Origin: CAXSDR01 sp964236445 | GTDB taxonomy: Bacteria; Actinomycetota; Actinomycetes; Motilibacterales; Motilibacteraceae | Direction of reading: 5' to 3' | Length of the DNA stretch: 56,839 nucleotides | Assembly (NCBI GenBank): GCA_964236445.1 | Contig: CAXSDR010000006.1 | Span: forward strand, 1-56,839 | Shown here: positions 41,134 to 50,995 of the stretch, in pieces | Numbering within the stretch: the stretch's first letter is position 1 | Layout of the letters: each line of letters starts with the position of its first letter | Translations under genes and position numbers: made by a program | The notes under the pieces: generated by a model | Told to the model about the DNA's origin: nothing | The model's input: the letters and a program-made list of their open reading frames with translations, nothing else | The model's database searches: none

Positions 41134-41998
41134 CGTCAGCCGGCGCGTCACCCATGCGCGACAGCACGCTCTCGACGCGCGGGTCCGGTGCTCGCCGCGC
41201 CCGCAGGGCCGCGGTGAGCGAGGCGGTGGCCGCGCGTACGCCCGCTCGTGCAGGTGCGCCGTCGGTGACCGCCTCGCGGATGCGGCGTGCGACAACCGCC
41301 CAGGGGCGGCGCATCACCGCTGTGAGAACCGCACTGCGGACGATCGCCGTGGTCCGCTGCTCGTGGCCATGGCGCGACGCGGACGGATGATGGTGCGCCA
41401 CGATGCCAGCTGCATAGACGAGCGACCGGCCGGCGGTGAGCAGGTCGTAGACGAGCCGCTCCTCCTCACCGGGGAAGAACACGATCTCGTCGAAGCCGCC
41501 TGCAGCGAGGAAGGCGCTCCTACGCACCACAGCGCCGCACGCGGCGAACCCCGTGACGAGCGGAAGCCCGCTCCCGGCGTGCAGGCCCAACGGGGCGCGT
41601 GCCATCTCGGCGCAGAGCGGATCACGTCGTTGCTCGTCGCCGACCAGGATCCGTGCGCAGACGATCGCGATGTCGTCGTGCGCGTCGAGGATCTCGACCG
41701 CAGCGTCCAGTGACCGTGGCGCCCACCAGGAGTCGTCATCGGCGAACGCGACGTAGGGCGTCGTCGCCGCTGTCGCTCCCACGTTGCGTGCAGGAGCACC
41801 GAGGTTTCTCGGGAGCGCGATGACGTGCACGTGCGGGAGGTGCGCGCGTACGGTGTCGGCACTGCCGTCGCTCGACCCGTTGTCGACGAGGAACACCGGC
41901 TCAGGGTGGCGGGGAAGTGTGGCCAGAAGCTCGGCACGACGGTTGCGCGAGGCGACGACGACTGACACGCGGGAGGGCGGTGTGGGTGCTGTGGACAT
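41099..41998 (-). CDS. Family 2 glycosyltransferase
   Basis: A 299-residue cytosolic GT-A enzyme: VSVVVASRNRRAELL, LVDNGSSDGSADTV and the metal-binding FADDDSWW. A later EEERLVYDLL and His-rich HHHP segment suit the acceptor region of GT2. It should transfer sugar from a nucleotide donor to an unknown acceptor. The start is uncertain: ATG 41998 lacks a clear ribosome site, and ATG 42031 adds eleven residues. Its 3' end overlaps cobC by 35 bases, tail to tail. Confidence 0.85.
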   Translation of the reverse strand: MSTAPTPPSRVSVVVASRNRRAELLATLPRHPEPVFLVDNGSSDGSADTVRAHLPHVHVIALPRNLGAPARNVGATAATTPYVAFADDDSWWAPRSLDAAVEILDAHDDIAIVCARILVGDEQRRDPLCAEMARAPLGLHAGSGLPLVTGFAACGAVVRRSAFLAAGGFDEIVFFPGEEERLVYDLLTAGRSLVYAAGIVAHHHPSASRHGHEQRTTAIVRSAVLTAVMRRPWAVVARRIREAVTDGAPARAGVRAATASLTAALRARRAPDPRVESVLSRMGDAPADVSVGSPQAPAS

Positions 41999-42093
41999 CG
42001 ACGTCTGACTGCCCGCACAGCGAGCGATCATGCATCGTGCTCGCCTGTGGAGGCGTGAAGCGGCATCCCACGGGGAACGTGATCGCCGTGATC

Positions 42094-42480
42094 ATGAAGT
42101 TGTCTGCTGCGGTCTGCACCGCTGCCGCGCTCGCCACCGCCGGCTGTGCGAGCGTGGACTCCGAGACGTCTGCGGCGGCTGACGTCGCCCGGAAGTTCGT
42201 GTCGGCAGTCCAGGCCAGGAACGGCCTGGCCGCGTGCCGGCTGCTGTCACCGTCGGCCGAGGAGAGCCTCACGAGTGGCGGCACGCCGTGCGAGCAGGCC
42301 GTCCTCGAGGTCAAGACGTCGGGGCAGCCCGCGCGGACGCAGGTGTGGGGTGACGAGGCTCAGGTGCGGACGAACGGGGACGTGGTCTTCCTCATGCATC
42401 TCAAGGTCGGCTGGCGCATCCGCGCGGCCGGTTGCAGGCCGAAGCAGGATCGCCCATATTCGTGCGATATGCAGGCGTGA
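42094..42480 (+). CDS. Putative lipoprotein
   Basis: The 128-residue product starts MKLSAAVCTAAALATAGCAS, a lipoprotein signal with Cys18 as the expected lipid-modified residue. The mature part is small with further cysteines (ACRLL, TPCEQ, AGCRP, YSCDM) and fits secreted NTF2/SnoaL-like proteins such as TRP-type or lipoproteins seen before membrane regulators; the fold is uncertain. A GTG 15 bases upstream is an alternative start. Its TGA overlaps the ATG of a 27-residue peptide gene, forming a coupled three-gene set. Confidence 0.7.
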   Translation: MKLSAAVCTAAALATAGCASVDSETSAAADVARKFVSAVQARNGLAACRLLSPSAEESLTSGGTPCEQAVLEVKTSGQPARTQVWGDEAQVRTNGDVVFLMHLKVGWRIRAAGCRPKQDRPYSCDMQA

Positions 42481-42563
42481 TGAGGGCGGAGATGGTGACG
42501 CTGCTCGTGGGCCTGGCCCTGGGCTTCGGCTACATGTTCGCGATGGGCCTGATGCATCGATGA
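42480..42563 (+). CDS. 27-residue membrane peptide, coupled on both sides
   Basis: ATG 42480 overlaps the lipoprotein stop (TGATG) and the TGA overlaps the ATG of the next gene (ATGA). The peptide, MRAEMVTLLVGLALGFGYMF onward, ends AMGLMHR and contains one complete hydrophobic helix. Its codon use and double coupling argue that it is translated. It may be a membrane subunit or a coupling device. No homologous family is known to me. Confidence 0.55.
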   Translation: MRAEMVTLLVGLALGFGYMFAMGLMHR

Positions 42564-43234
42564 AGAACCGTCTGCGCGACAACGGACTGACCCTCGTTTT
42601 CGGTGTCCTCTTCCTCACCGTCCTGGTCGGTGAGGCCTTCGCCGGTGCTGCCGACGAGAGCAACCAGCGCCTCGCGGACGGGGCTCAAGCGGTCGGCATC
42701 CTGGACTACATCACTTCTGCGTCCTTCGCGGTCGACGTGGCCGAGAACTGGCAGTCGGAATATCTGCAGTTCTTCCTCTACATCTTCGCAACCGTGTGGT
42801 TCGTCCAACGGGGGTCGAGCGAGTCGAAGAAGGTGGACGACATAGGTCGACAGAGCGAGGAGGAGCAGAAGATCGGGATGTATGCCACGGCAGACTCCCC
42901 TCGATGGGCCAAGGCTCAAGGCTGGCGCACCCGGATCTACAGCCACTCGCTCAGTCTGGTGATGGCTGCCCTGTTCTTCCTCTCATGGGCGGCGCAGGCG
43001 GTCGCAGGTCACGCCTCCTACGACGAGCAGCTGATGTCGTCCCTGCGCGATCCCATCAGCTTGAGCGGATATGTGACGTCGGCCGACTTCTGGAACCGGT
43101 CTCTGCAGAACTGGCAGTCCGAGCTGCTCGCGGTCACCTCGATGGTCATCCTGTCGGTCTACCTGCGTGAGCGCGGGTCGCCTGAGTCGAAAGCTGTCGG
43201 TGACCCCCATCTGGCGACAGGTGGCGACGGCTGA
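42560..43234 (+). CDS. DUF6766-like membrane protein, internal duplication
   Basis: The 224-residue product has two similar halves, each with a TM helix (about 10-28 and 128-147), then a Tyr-x-Thr-Ser-Ala motif, NWQSE, a second helix and an RGS-x-ESK end (47-94 and 167-214). About four helices in total. The repeat indicates an ancestral duplication and perhaps a pseudo-twofold fold. I recall the DUF6766 family for this pattern, without a known function. Its start is coupled to the 27-residue peptide. Confidence 0.75.
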   Translation: MKNRLRDNGLTLVFGVLFLTVLVGEAFAGAADESNQRLADGAQAVGILDYITSASFAVDVAENWQSEYLQFFLYIFATVWFVQRGSSESKKVDDIGRQSEEEQKIGMYATADSPRWAKAQGWRTRIYSHSLSLVMAALFFLSWAAQAVAGHASYDEQLMSSLRDPISLSGYVTSADFWNRSLQNWQSELLAVTSMVILSVYLRERGSPESKAVGDPHLATGGDG

Positions 43235-43286
43235 GGGCACGTTGCGCGAGGACATCCGCAGATGCGTCGCCTAGCGCAAGAAAGAT

Positions 43287-43298
43287 CCGCAATTGCGG
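43287..43298. promoter_or_regulatory. Palindrome CCGCAATTGCGG before the Mop-type regulator
   Basis: A perfect 12-bp palindrome is followed directly by TAGGTT, a possible -10, and GTG 43312 about seven bases later. This arrangement suits a leaderless transcript with the operator across the -10/-35 spacer, so autoregulation by the HTH-Mop protein is likely. Confidence 0.55.
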
Positions 43299-43311
43299 TA
43301 GGTTGACCACC

Positions 43312-43716
43312 GTGGCGGTGTTTCGGATGGCAGAGGCTGCGAGGTTGCTCGGACTCAGCGACGACACGGTGCGCCGGTGGGCCGACTCCGGGCGCGTGGC
43401 AGCGACGACCGACGCGGGCGGACGTCGAGTGATCGCGGGGCTCGAACTGGCCCGCATCGCCGGTGAGCAGAGCGCCGAGATCCTCGATGCCGGCCCGATC
43501 GTTCGTGAGTCCTCGCGCAACCGGTTCACCGGGATCGTCACCAAGGTCACCAAGGACACGGTGATGGCTCAGGTCGAGATCCAGGCCGGGCCGTTCCGGG
43601 TGGTGTCGCTGATGAGCGCGGAAGCGGCGACCGAGCTCGGTCTCGAGCCGGGAGTGCTCGCGGTGGCAAGCGTGAAGTCCACCAACGTCGTGGTCGAAGT
43701 GCCGAGCCAGCCGTGA
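43312..43716 (+). CDS. HTH plus Mop/TOBE molybdate-binding regulator
   Basis: The 134-residue protein has a MerR-type helix-turn-helix/DNA-binding region (MAEAARLLGLSDDTVRRWAD, wing GGRRVIAG) and a C-terminal Mop/TOBE domain (NRFTGIVTKVTKDTVMAQVE, VVSLMSAEAATELGL, AVASVKSTNVVVE) that binds molybdate or tungstate oxyanions. It precedes modABC by 29 bases and probably represses it when molybdate is plentiful. GTG 43312 was chosen; TTG 43303 and ATG 43327 are alternatives. Confidence 0.85.
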   Translation: MAVFRMAEAARLLGLSDDTVRRWADSGRVAATTDAGGRRVIAGLELARIAGEQSAEILDAGPIVRESSRNRFTGIVTKVTKDTVMAQVEIQAGPFRVVSLMSAEAATELGLEPGVLAVASVKSTNVVVEVPSQP

Positions 43717-43745
43717 CCTGCCCCTTCGCCCCGGAGGAGAAGTGG

Positions 43746-44555
43746 ATGTCCGACAGTTTGCGCCGCCGCCTCGTGGCTGCGATCGTCCTCAGCGGGTTGG
43801 GCGTGGTCAGCGCTGCATGCGGGTCCTCCTCCACGGCGGCAGCGCCCGGTCGAACGACGGGCTCCGCAACCGTGGGAGCGTTGAACGGCACGATCACCGT
43901 CTACGCCGCAGCGTCCTTGACAAAGTCGTTCACCGAGCTCGGGAACAACTTCGAGGCAGCACACCCCGGGGTGACCGTGAAGTTCAACTTCGATGCGAGC
44001 TCGGCGCTGGCGCAGCAGATTATCGCCGGCGCGCCCGCCGACGTGTTTGCCTCCGCCAGCAAGAAGAACATGACCCAGGTGACGGACAAGGGCGACGCCG
44101 CATCGCCACAGATCTTCGCGAAGAACACCGCAGAGATCGCCGTGGCTCCCGCGGCCGCGGCCAAGGTCACGAACCTCGCTGACCTGGCCGAGGCGGGGGT
44201 CAAGGTCGCGACGTGTCAACCGCAGGTGCCGTGCGGCGCGTTGGCGCAGGCGGTGTTCGCCAATGCTCACCTCACGGTCCGGCCCGTCACCCAGGGCCTC
44301 GACGTCAAGAGCACCCTGGCCTATGTCACCAGCGGCGAAGCGGACGCTGCGCTCGTCTATGTCACGGACGTCCTCGCTGCCGGTGACAAGGTCGAGGGCG
44401 TGCCGATCCCAGCGGCTCAGAACTCCAGCACCTCTTATCCGATCGCGACGCTGAGAGCGAGCAGGAACGCGAGTCTGGCGCAAGCCTTCGAGGACTTCGT
44501 CCTGTCGGGCGCCGGAGCGAGCGCGTTGAGCGCGGCCGGGTTCCAGAAGCCGTAG
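43746..44555 (+). CDS. modA: Molybdate ABC transporter binding protein ModA
   Basis: A 269-residue extracytoplasmic lipoprotein: signal with VVSAACGSS (lipid Cys25), then the ModA fold VYAAASLTKSFTELG, GAPADVFASASKKNM, and TSGEADAALVYVTDV. It binds molybdate and hands it to ModBC. GGAGGAG lies 7 bases before ATG 43746; an 11-residue upstream extension is less likely. Order modA-modB-modC is standard. Confidence 0.95.
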   Translation: MSDSLRRRLVAAIVLSGLGVVSAACGSSSTAAAPGRTTGSATVGALNGTITVYAAASLTKSFTELGNNFEAAHPGVTVKFNFDASSALAQQIIAGAPADVFASASKKNMTQVTDKGDAASPQIFAKNTAEIAVAPAAAAKVTNLADLAEAGVKVATCQPQVPCGALAQAVFANAHLTVRPVTQGLDVKSTLAYVTSGEADAALVYVTDVLAAGDKVEGVPIPAAQNSSTSYPIATLRASRNASLAQAFEDFVLSGAGASALSAAGFQKP

Positions 44556-44584
44556 CAGTCGATGCCACGACAGCCGCCACAGAC

Positions 44585-45384
44585 ATGAGGACCGGCGCTC
44601 GGCGGATCCGGCTCTCGACGCTGCTCCTGCCCCCAGCATCGGTGGCAGTCGTCTTTCTCGTCCTTCCACTCGCAGGACTTCTGGTGCGCGCGCCCTGGCG
44701 CGGCTTGTGGCCGCTGCTGACGGATCCCTCGGTGGGTGACGCACTGAGGCTCTCGCTGCTGTGCGCCTCGGCCGCGACCGCGCTGTCGCTGCTCTTCGGT
44801 GTCCCGCTCGCCTGGGTGCTGGCGCGCCTACGGTTTCCCGGGCGCAGGATGCTGCGCGTCCTCGTCCTGCTCCCGCTCGTGCTTCCCCCGGTGGTCGGAG
44901 GGGTCGGACTCCTCTATGCCCTCGGCCGGCGTGGCCTGCTCGGGTCAGCGCTTGGTTCGTTCGGGATCTCGCTGACGTTCACCACCGCGGCGGTCGTGCT
45001 GGCCGAGACCTTCGTGGCGATGCCGTTCCTCGTGGTCACCGTCGAGGGGGCTCTCGCCGCGTCCGACCTGCGCTATGAGGAAGCCGCCGCCACCTTGGGG
45101 GCCAGTGGTTGGATGACTTTCACCAGGGTCACGCTGCCGGGCATTGCCCCGTCGCTCGCGGCCGGCGCTGTGCTCTCGTTCGCCAGGGCGCTCGGAGAGT
45201 TCGGTGCGACGATCACCTTCGCCGGCAACCTACGGGGGACGACCCAGACGATGCCGCTTGCGGTCTACGTCGCACTCGAGAGCAACCCGCCTGCAGCTGT
45301 CGCGTTGGCCTTGGTGCTGCTCGTCGTGAGTGTCACGTTGCTGTTGGCTCTGCGCGAGCGCTGGTTGCGCCCGGGTGCCGCGCG

Positions 45385-45388
<4 letters not shown>
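44585..45388 (+). CDS. modB: Molybdate ABC transporter permease ModB
   Basis: The 267-residue permease has about five or six helices and the ABC EAA loop YEEAAATLGASGWMTFTRVTL, followed by PGIAPSLAAGAVLSFARALGEFGATI, typical of ModB/CysTW permeases. It starts 29 bases after modA and overlaps modC at ATGA. Confidence 0.95.
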
Positions 45389-46509
<1,121 letters not shown>

Positions 46510-46516
46510 CATGACG

Positions 46517-46579
46517 ATGCTCGGCGACCTGCTCACCAGGTTCGACACCCTGCCCTGGATGAAGCAGATCGCCGAGCAT
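46517..46579. terminator. Inverted repeat between modC and GH2 gene
   Basis: An 11-bp perfect repeat (ATGCTCGGCGA and TCGCCGAGCAT) is separated by 41 bases. It lies between converging genes, where a terminator is expected, but the loop is long for one. Another possibility is that the dyad belongs to a small coding remnant: the stretch reads MTMLGDLLTRFDTLPWMKQI in frame with codon use like its neighbours. Confidence 0.35.
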
Positions 46580-46597
46580 GTCACGTGCTCAGCGGGT

Positions 46598-49500
46598 CTA
46601 GAGCGCCGCAACCTCGGCCGTGCTCAGCGCCCGGTCGTAGACCCGGACGTCGTCGATCGCGCCGTTCCAGAAGTCGCCTTTCACCCCGGCGTACTTCGCG
46701 CGTCCGATCGACAGCGGGCCGGTGCTGACACCGTCCACCCCGCCGACGGTCGTCGCCACGAGGGCGCCGTCGAGATACAGCCTGAGCTCGTCGGTCGCCT
46801 GATCACGGACCCCGACGAGGTGGTACCAGTGGCCGAGCTCGGGAGTGATGTCGTACTTCGCCCTGACGTCACCGGGCAGGCTGAAGGCGAAGCCACCCTG
46901 GCCGTACTGCAGATAGAACGGGTTGGCCGTCTGCCGACCGTCCTGGCTCACGACCGTCGTCCAGCTGTCGCTCAAGGCGTCGAGCCGCGCCCACGCCGAC
47001 ACGGTGTAGTCCTTTGTCGTGTCCACCACCGGTGCGGCGGTCTCGGCGTAGGCACCGTCACCGCCGAAGTCGAGTGCGGTGCCCTTCTGCCCCGCGACCC
47101 ACGCGGCATCGCCGTTGACCGTCAGGTTGCTCGACCCGCAGGTGTCGGCGGACGTCGTGCCGCTCCCTTCGTCGAGTGACCAGCAGCCGCTGCCGGGGTA
47201 GGCGATCGGCTTGCCGGCACTGGCGCCGGCCGCGATGACCTTCTTGTTGATCGCGAGGACCTGGGCGCCGTCGACCTTGAGGACCTTGCGGTCATAGGTC
47301 CACATGCCGTTGATCTCGTGCTCCAGGTCGGTCACCTGCGTGTAGACGGATCCGGACAGCTCGGCCGCAGCCTGCGCGAGGTAGAACGACTCGGTGTTGT
47401 CGACGTAGCGCTTGGTCAGGAGCTCCTTCGACTCGACGCCGCTGTAGATCGCGAGCGGTGCGCCGGGATACATGTGGCCCGGCGTGCGCAGGGTGAAGCC
47501 GCCGTGCTCGCCGTCCATGGCTGCCCGGGTCTCGTCCGGCATCGCCGGATCGGTGTTGTTGTAGTCGTGGTGGTCGATGATGTTGCCCTTGCCGGAGTCA
47601 CCCTTGGAGTTGCAGCAGTTCACACCGCTGTGGGCGTTGACGACACGCGACGGGTCTCGTGCCATGACGTCCTCGGCGATCTGACCGGTGGTGACGCGGT
47701 CCCACTCGCCCCAACCTTCGTTGAAGACGATCCAGCCGATGATGGAGGGGTAGTTGTGCAGCTGGTCCATCATCTCGTGGCTCTGGTCGAGGAAGTCCTG
47801 CTTCGCCTCGGCAGTCTCGTGGTTGCCTGAGGGAAAGTCCTGCCACACCAGCAGGCCGATCTCGTCGGCATGGCTGTACCACCGCTCCGGCTCCACCTTG
47901 ATGTGTTTGCGCACGGCGTTGAATCCCAGGTTCTTCTGCGCCTGCAGATCCCAGCGGAGCGCCTCGTCCGTCGGCGCTGTGTAGAGACCGTCGGGCCAGA
48001 AGCCCTGGTCCAGCATGGCGAGGGAGAAGATCGGTTTCCCGTTCAGCACGAGCTTCGGGTAGCCGCCGACCTTCTCGATGCCGACCGAGCGCATCGCGAA
48101 GTAGCTGTCGGCCTCGTCATGGTCGCTGCGGTCTCTCAGCGTGACCCGCAGAGTGTAGAGATAGGGGCTGTCCGGCGACCACAGGTGCATGTTCTTGATC
48201 GGAACAGCGAGCTCGACGTTGGGTCGGCCCCGGGCTTCGCCGATCTTCTTGCCGGAGCGGTCGCGTGCCGTGACGGTGACCCATGCGCCGGAGCGGGCCT
48301 GCGCCGACTTGACGGTGACCGCCAGTGTGGAGCTGTCGATGTGCGGTGTCGTCACGAGCTTGTCGATGGACACGGTGTTCATCGGTTCCAGCCACACGGT
48401 TTGCCAGATGCCCGATGTGGGTGTGTAGACGATGCCGCCCGGGTTGGGGCTCTGCTTGCCGACGGGCTGGTTGTTCCCGGTCGTGTCGGTCACCGCGACG
48501 ATGATCTCCTGCGGCCCTGACTTCGTGAGCGCGTCGGTGATGTCGGCGCCGAACGCGGTGTAGCCGCCCTTGTGGGACGCGACCTTCGTGCCGTTCACGT
48601 AGACGGTCGCGATGTAGTCGACGGCGCCGAAGTTGAGTTTGACGCGCTGGCGGTCGGCCGTGCCGATCTTCCAGGCGCGCGGCACGGTGATGAGCTTGCG
48701 GTAGAACATGTGGTCTTCGTGGCGCTCGAGTCCCGAGAGCTGTGACTCGATGGGGAACGGCACGATCACCTTCTCGTCCAACCGCTTCCCGAACGTGGGC
48801 AGCTCGCCGTCCTTCGCGGCTGCGAACTCCCAGGGACCGTTGAGGTTGAGCCATTTCTCGCGCACCAGCTGCGGTCGCGGGTAGTCCGGCAGGGGGTGGT
48901 TCGGGTCCACGTCTGCGGCCCACGGAGTCTGCATGCGCTGCGTCGAGCTGTTGGTGGCGTTGCGGATGATGCTCGGAACCGGCTCGCCGCCCACGGCGAG
49001 GCCGCCTTCGCCGTCATAGGCGAAACGCACGCGCTGGGTAGCGAAGATCGGTTCGGCGAGCGTCACGATGACGACGGACCTGTCGCCAGGATCGAGCCCG
49101 ACCGAACTGATCGGGTAGGGCGTCGTGTCGACGGTGATCTTGAGGTGCTGCGCGACGTCGCCCCACGAAGTGACGGGCTGGTCGAAGTCGGCCCTGACGG
49201 TTCGGCCGTCAGCGCCGACCGTGAGGTCGACGGGGTAGACCTCGAAGCCGGGAGGGGCCGTGAATGCCGACTCGGGGACGATCGACTTCTCGATACCGGG
49301 ACCCGACCAGCGCAGGAACATGTTGGCACCGCCGACGTCCTGGAACATCTCGAGCCGGAAGATGTGCGGAACCCCGGCCTCCAGCTGGACGGCAGCCGAC
49401 GTCTGCTCACTGTCCCAGTCTCCGACCCAGTGGTCGATGACCGGCTTGTCGTCGATGAACACGCGGAAGCCGTTGTCACCGATGGCGGCGAAGGTGTAGC

Positions 49501-50257
49501 TCCCCGTCGTGGGCGCGGTGATCTGACCTGTCCAGCGTGCGGTCGTGTGTTCGGGCTGTCCGGTGTAGTCCTTGAAGGGAGCCACCAGGTCTTGGAAGTC
49601 GATATTGGGGTCGAGCGTCGTCGCGCCGAGCGTGGCGAAGTCGCGGGCATCCGGCTGGGACATCGCGTAGTAGTCGCCCTTGAGGCCGTGCGTGGCTGAC
49701 GTCGAGGTGGTGAAGGCGGACTGCGGCACGAGCTGCTTGTCCAGGCCGGGGGCGGACCAGCGCAGGAACAGGTTCGCTCCGCCGAAGTCCTGGAAGTATT
49801 CGAGCTTGAAGTCGTGGGCCACGCCCGACTCGAGCGTCACGGCCGCGGACGTCTGCTCCTGGTCCCAGTCGGCGACCCAGTGGTCGAGAACCATCGTGCC
49901 GTCGATCCAGAGGCGGAAGCCGTTGTCACCGATGGCCGAGAACGTGTAGTCGCCACTCGTGGGGGCGGTGAGCTGGCCTGTCCACCGGGCGCTCGTCCAC
50001 TCCTGCTGGCCGACCGTCGCCTGGAAAACCGGGCGCAGGTCGGCGAAGTTCACCTGCGCCGAGACCTCGGTGCCTCCGGAGCGGCCGAAGTCGTGCGCAC
50101 CGTCGGCGGTCTGGGTGAAGTACTCACCGAGCAGGCCGTGCACGAGGGGCGTCGGGGCGGGAGCAGCGGCCGCGACGCTCGATGCCGTCGGATAACCGAG
50201 GAGAGCGACGAACACTGCCACGAGCAGTGCCAGGGGGCGGAGCAACGGTCTCGGCAT
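46598..50257 (-). CDS. Secreted GH2 glycosidase with PA14 and LamG domains
   Basis: A 1219-residue exported enzyme. A signal peptide (RPLLRPLALLVAVFVALLG) is followed by two tandem PA14 sugar-binding domains (about 40-180 and 185-325; each has a NGFR-WIDG- or FIDD-type core and DFGGANLF/DVGGANMF). A GH2 sugar-binding jelly roll, an Ig-like domain and a TIM barrel follow (YPSIIGWIVFNEGWGEWD, acid/base Glu847; GEHGGF, candidate nucleophile Glu917). A LamG/concanavalin-like domain ends the chain. The substrate class (beta-galactosidase, mannosidase or glucuronidase type) cannot be fixed by motif. ATG 50257 has AGG six bases upstream; an in-frame ATG six bases upstream (50263) is an alternative. 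Confidence 0.9.
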   Translation of the reverse strand: MPRPLLRPLALLVAVFVALLGYPTASSVAAAAPAPTPLVHGLLGEYFTQTADGAHDFGRSGGTEVSAQVNFADLRPVFQATVGQQEWTSARWTGQLTAPTSGDYTFSAIGDNGFRLWIDGTMVLDHWVADWDQEQTSAAVTLESGVAHDFKLEYFQDFGGANLFLRWSAPGLDKQLVPQSAFTTSTSATHGLKGDYYAMSQPDARDFATLGATTLDPNIDFQDLVAPFKDYTGQPEHTTARWTGQITAPTTGSYTFAAIGDNGFRVFIDDKPVIDHWVGDWDSEQTSAAVQLEAGVPHIFRLEMFQDVGGANMFLRWSGPGIEKSIVPESAFTAPPGFEVYPVDLTVGADGRTVRADFDQPVTSWGDVAQHLKITVDTTPYPISSVGLDPGDRSVVIVTLAEPIFATQRVRFAYDGEGGLAVGGEPVPSIIRNATNSSTQRMQTPWAADVDPNHPLPDYPRPQLVREKWLNLNGPWEFAAAKDGELPTFGKRLDEKVIVPFPIESQLSGLERHEDHMFYRKLITVPRAWKIGTADRQRVKLNFGAVDYIATVYVNGTKVASHKGGYTAFGADITDALTKSGPQEIIVAVTDTTGNNQPVGKQSPNPGGIVYTPTSGIWQTVWLEPMNTVSIDKLVTTPHIDSSTLAVTVKSAQARSGAWVTVTARDRSGKKIGEARGRPNVELAVPIKNMHLWSPDSPYLYTLRVTLRDRSDHDEADSYFAMRSVGIEKVGGYPKLVLNGKPIFSLAMLDQGFWPDGLYTAPTDEALRWDLQAQKNLGFNAVRKHIKVEPERWYSHADEIGLLVWQDFPSGNHETAEAKQDFLDQSHEMMDQLHNYPSIIGWIVFNEGWGEWDRVTTGQIAEDVMARDPSRVVNAHSGVNCCNSKGDSGKGNIIDHHDYNNTDPAMPDETRAAMDGEHGGFTLRTPGHMYPGAPLAIYSGVESKELLTKRYVDNTESFYLAQAAAELSGSVYTQVTDLEHEINGMWTYDRKVLKVDGAQVLAINKKVIAAGASAGKPIAYPGSGCWSLDEGSGTTSADTCGSSNLTVNGDAAWVAGQKGTALDFGGDGAYAETAAPVVDTTKDYTVSAWARLDALSDSWTTVVSQDGRQTANPFYLQYGQGGFAFSLPGDVRAKYDITPELGHWYHLVGVRDQATDELRLYLDGALVATTVGGVDGVSTGPLSIGRAKYAGVKGDFWNGAIDDVRVYDRALSTAEVAAL

Positions 50258-50458
50258 GATCATCCTGCTTCGTTGAGGGACGGTGAGGGCTGTGCGGTGC
50301 ATTCACGCACATCTCGTGTCCAAAATCCAGCAGTTCGTGGTCGAATTCTGATCGGTTCAGCGAAGAACGGGCCACCGACGACCACGCGGGACAACACGAG
50401 TGATCATGAGGCGTCATCCGTCGCGTCGGCGACACCGGTCGCCTCGTGACTGCGGGAC

Positions 50459-50995
50459 CTATTCGACGGCCTGCTCAGCGGCCGCGTACGCGAACTGCAG
50501 GAAGTCGGACCCGGCCACGGCGGCGAACACGGACGCGACCACCCGGGTCGGCCTCGGTGCCACGAGGATCCCGAGCGTGAGGGTCGTGGCGATCCACTGG
50601 CTGACGCAGAAGGGACAGGTGAGCAGCTCACCGACTGCGTGGCGTACGCCGTCGGGGTGGCGCACCTCCTCCGACAGCTCCGCCGGCCCGGAGACCCCGT
50701 TGTAGCGCGTGAACGGTGCCCGCAACGGTGAGGTCACCGCGCTCTTGGTCAACGTGCGGGCGATCTTGTGCGTCGCCACGGCCACCAGGGCGATGTCGGC
50801 GGCGCTCAGCCTGGCATTGCGTTTGCGCAGCGCGACGGCGGTAAGCGCGCCGATGCCCACCGTGCTGTAGGTCGACAGCAGAAGCGCGTAGCCGCCGAGG
50901 GGTCGGTCCTCGTTGCCGCGGTAGGCGTCTGCGCTGTCCTGGATCGCTTTCTTCACCGACGCGGCGGCTGTCTCGTCGCCGGACTCGGGGGTCAC
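50459..50995 (-). CDS. DUF1360-type membrane protein
   Basis: The 178-residue product has three or four helices and the family-type LLTCPFCVSQWIAT motif, a CxxC site, after a KIARTLTKSAVTSPLRAP segment. DUF1360 proteins occur widely in Gram-positive bacteria with no known role; the CPFC site may bind metal or form a disulfide. The start overlaps the stop of the upstream dehydrogenase (GTGA), so the two are one operon. Confidence 0.85.
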   Translation of the reverse strand: MTPESGDETAAASVKKAIQDSADAYRGNEDRPLGGYALLLSTYSTVGIGALTAVALRKRNARLSAADIALVAVATHKIARTLTKSAVTSPLRAPFTRYNGVSGPAELSEEVRHPDGVRHAVGELLTCPFCVSQWIATTLTLGILVAPRPTRVVASVFAAVAGSDFLQFAYAAAEQAVE

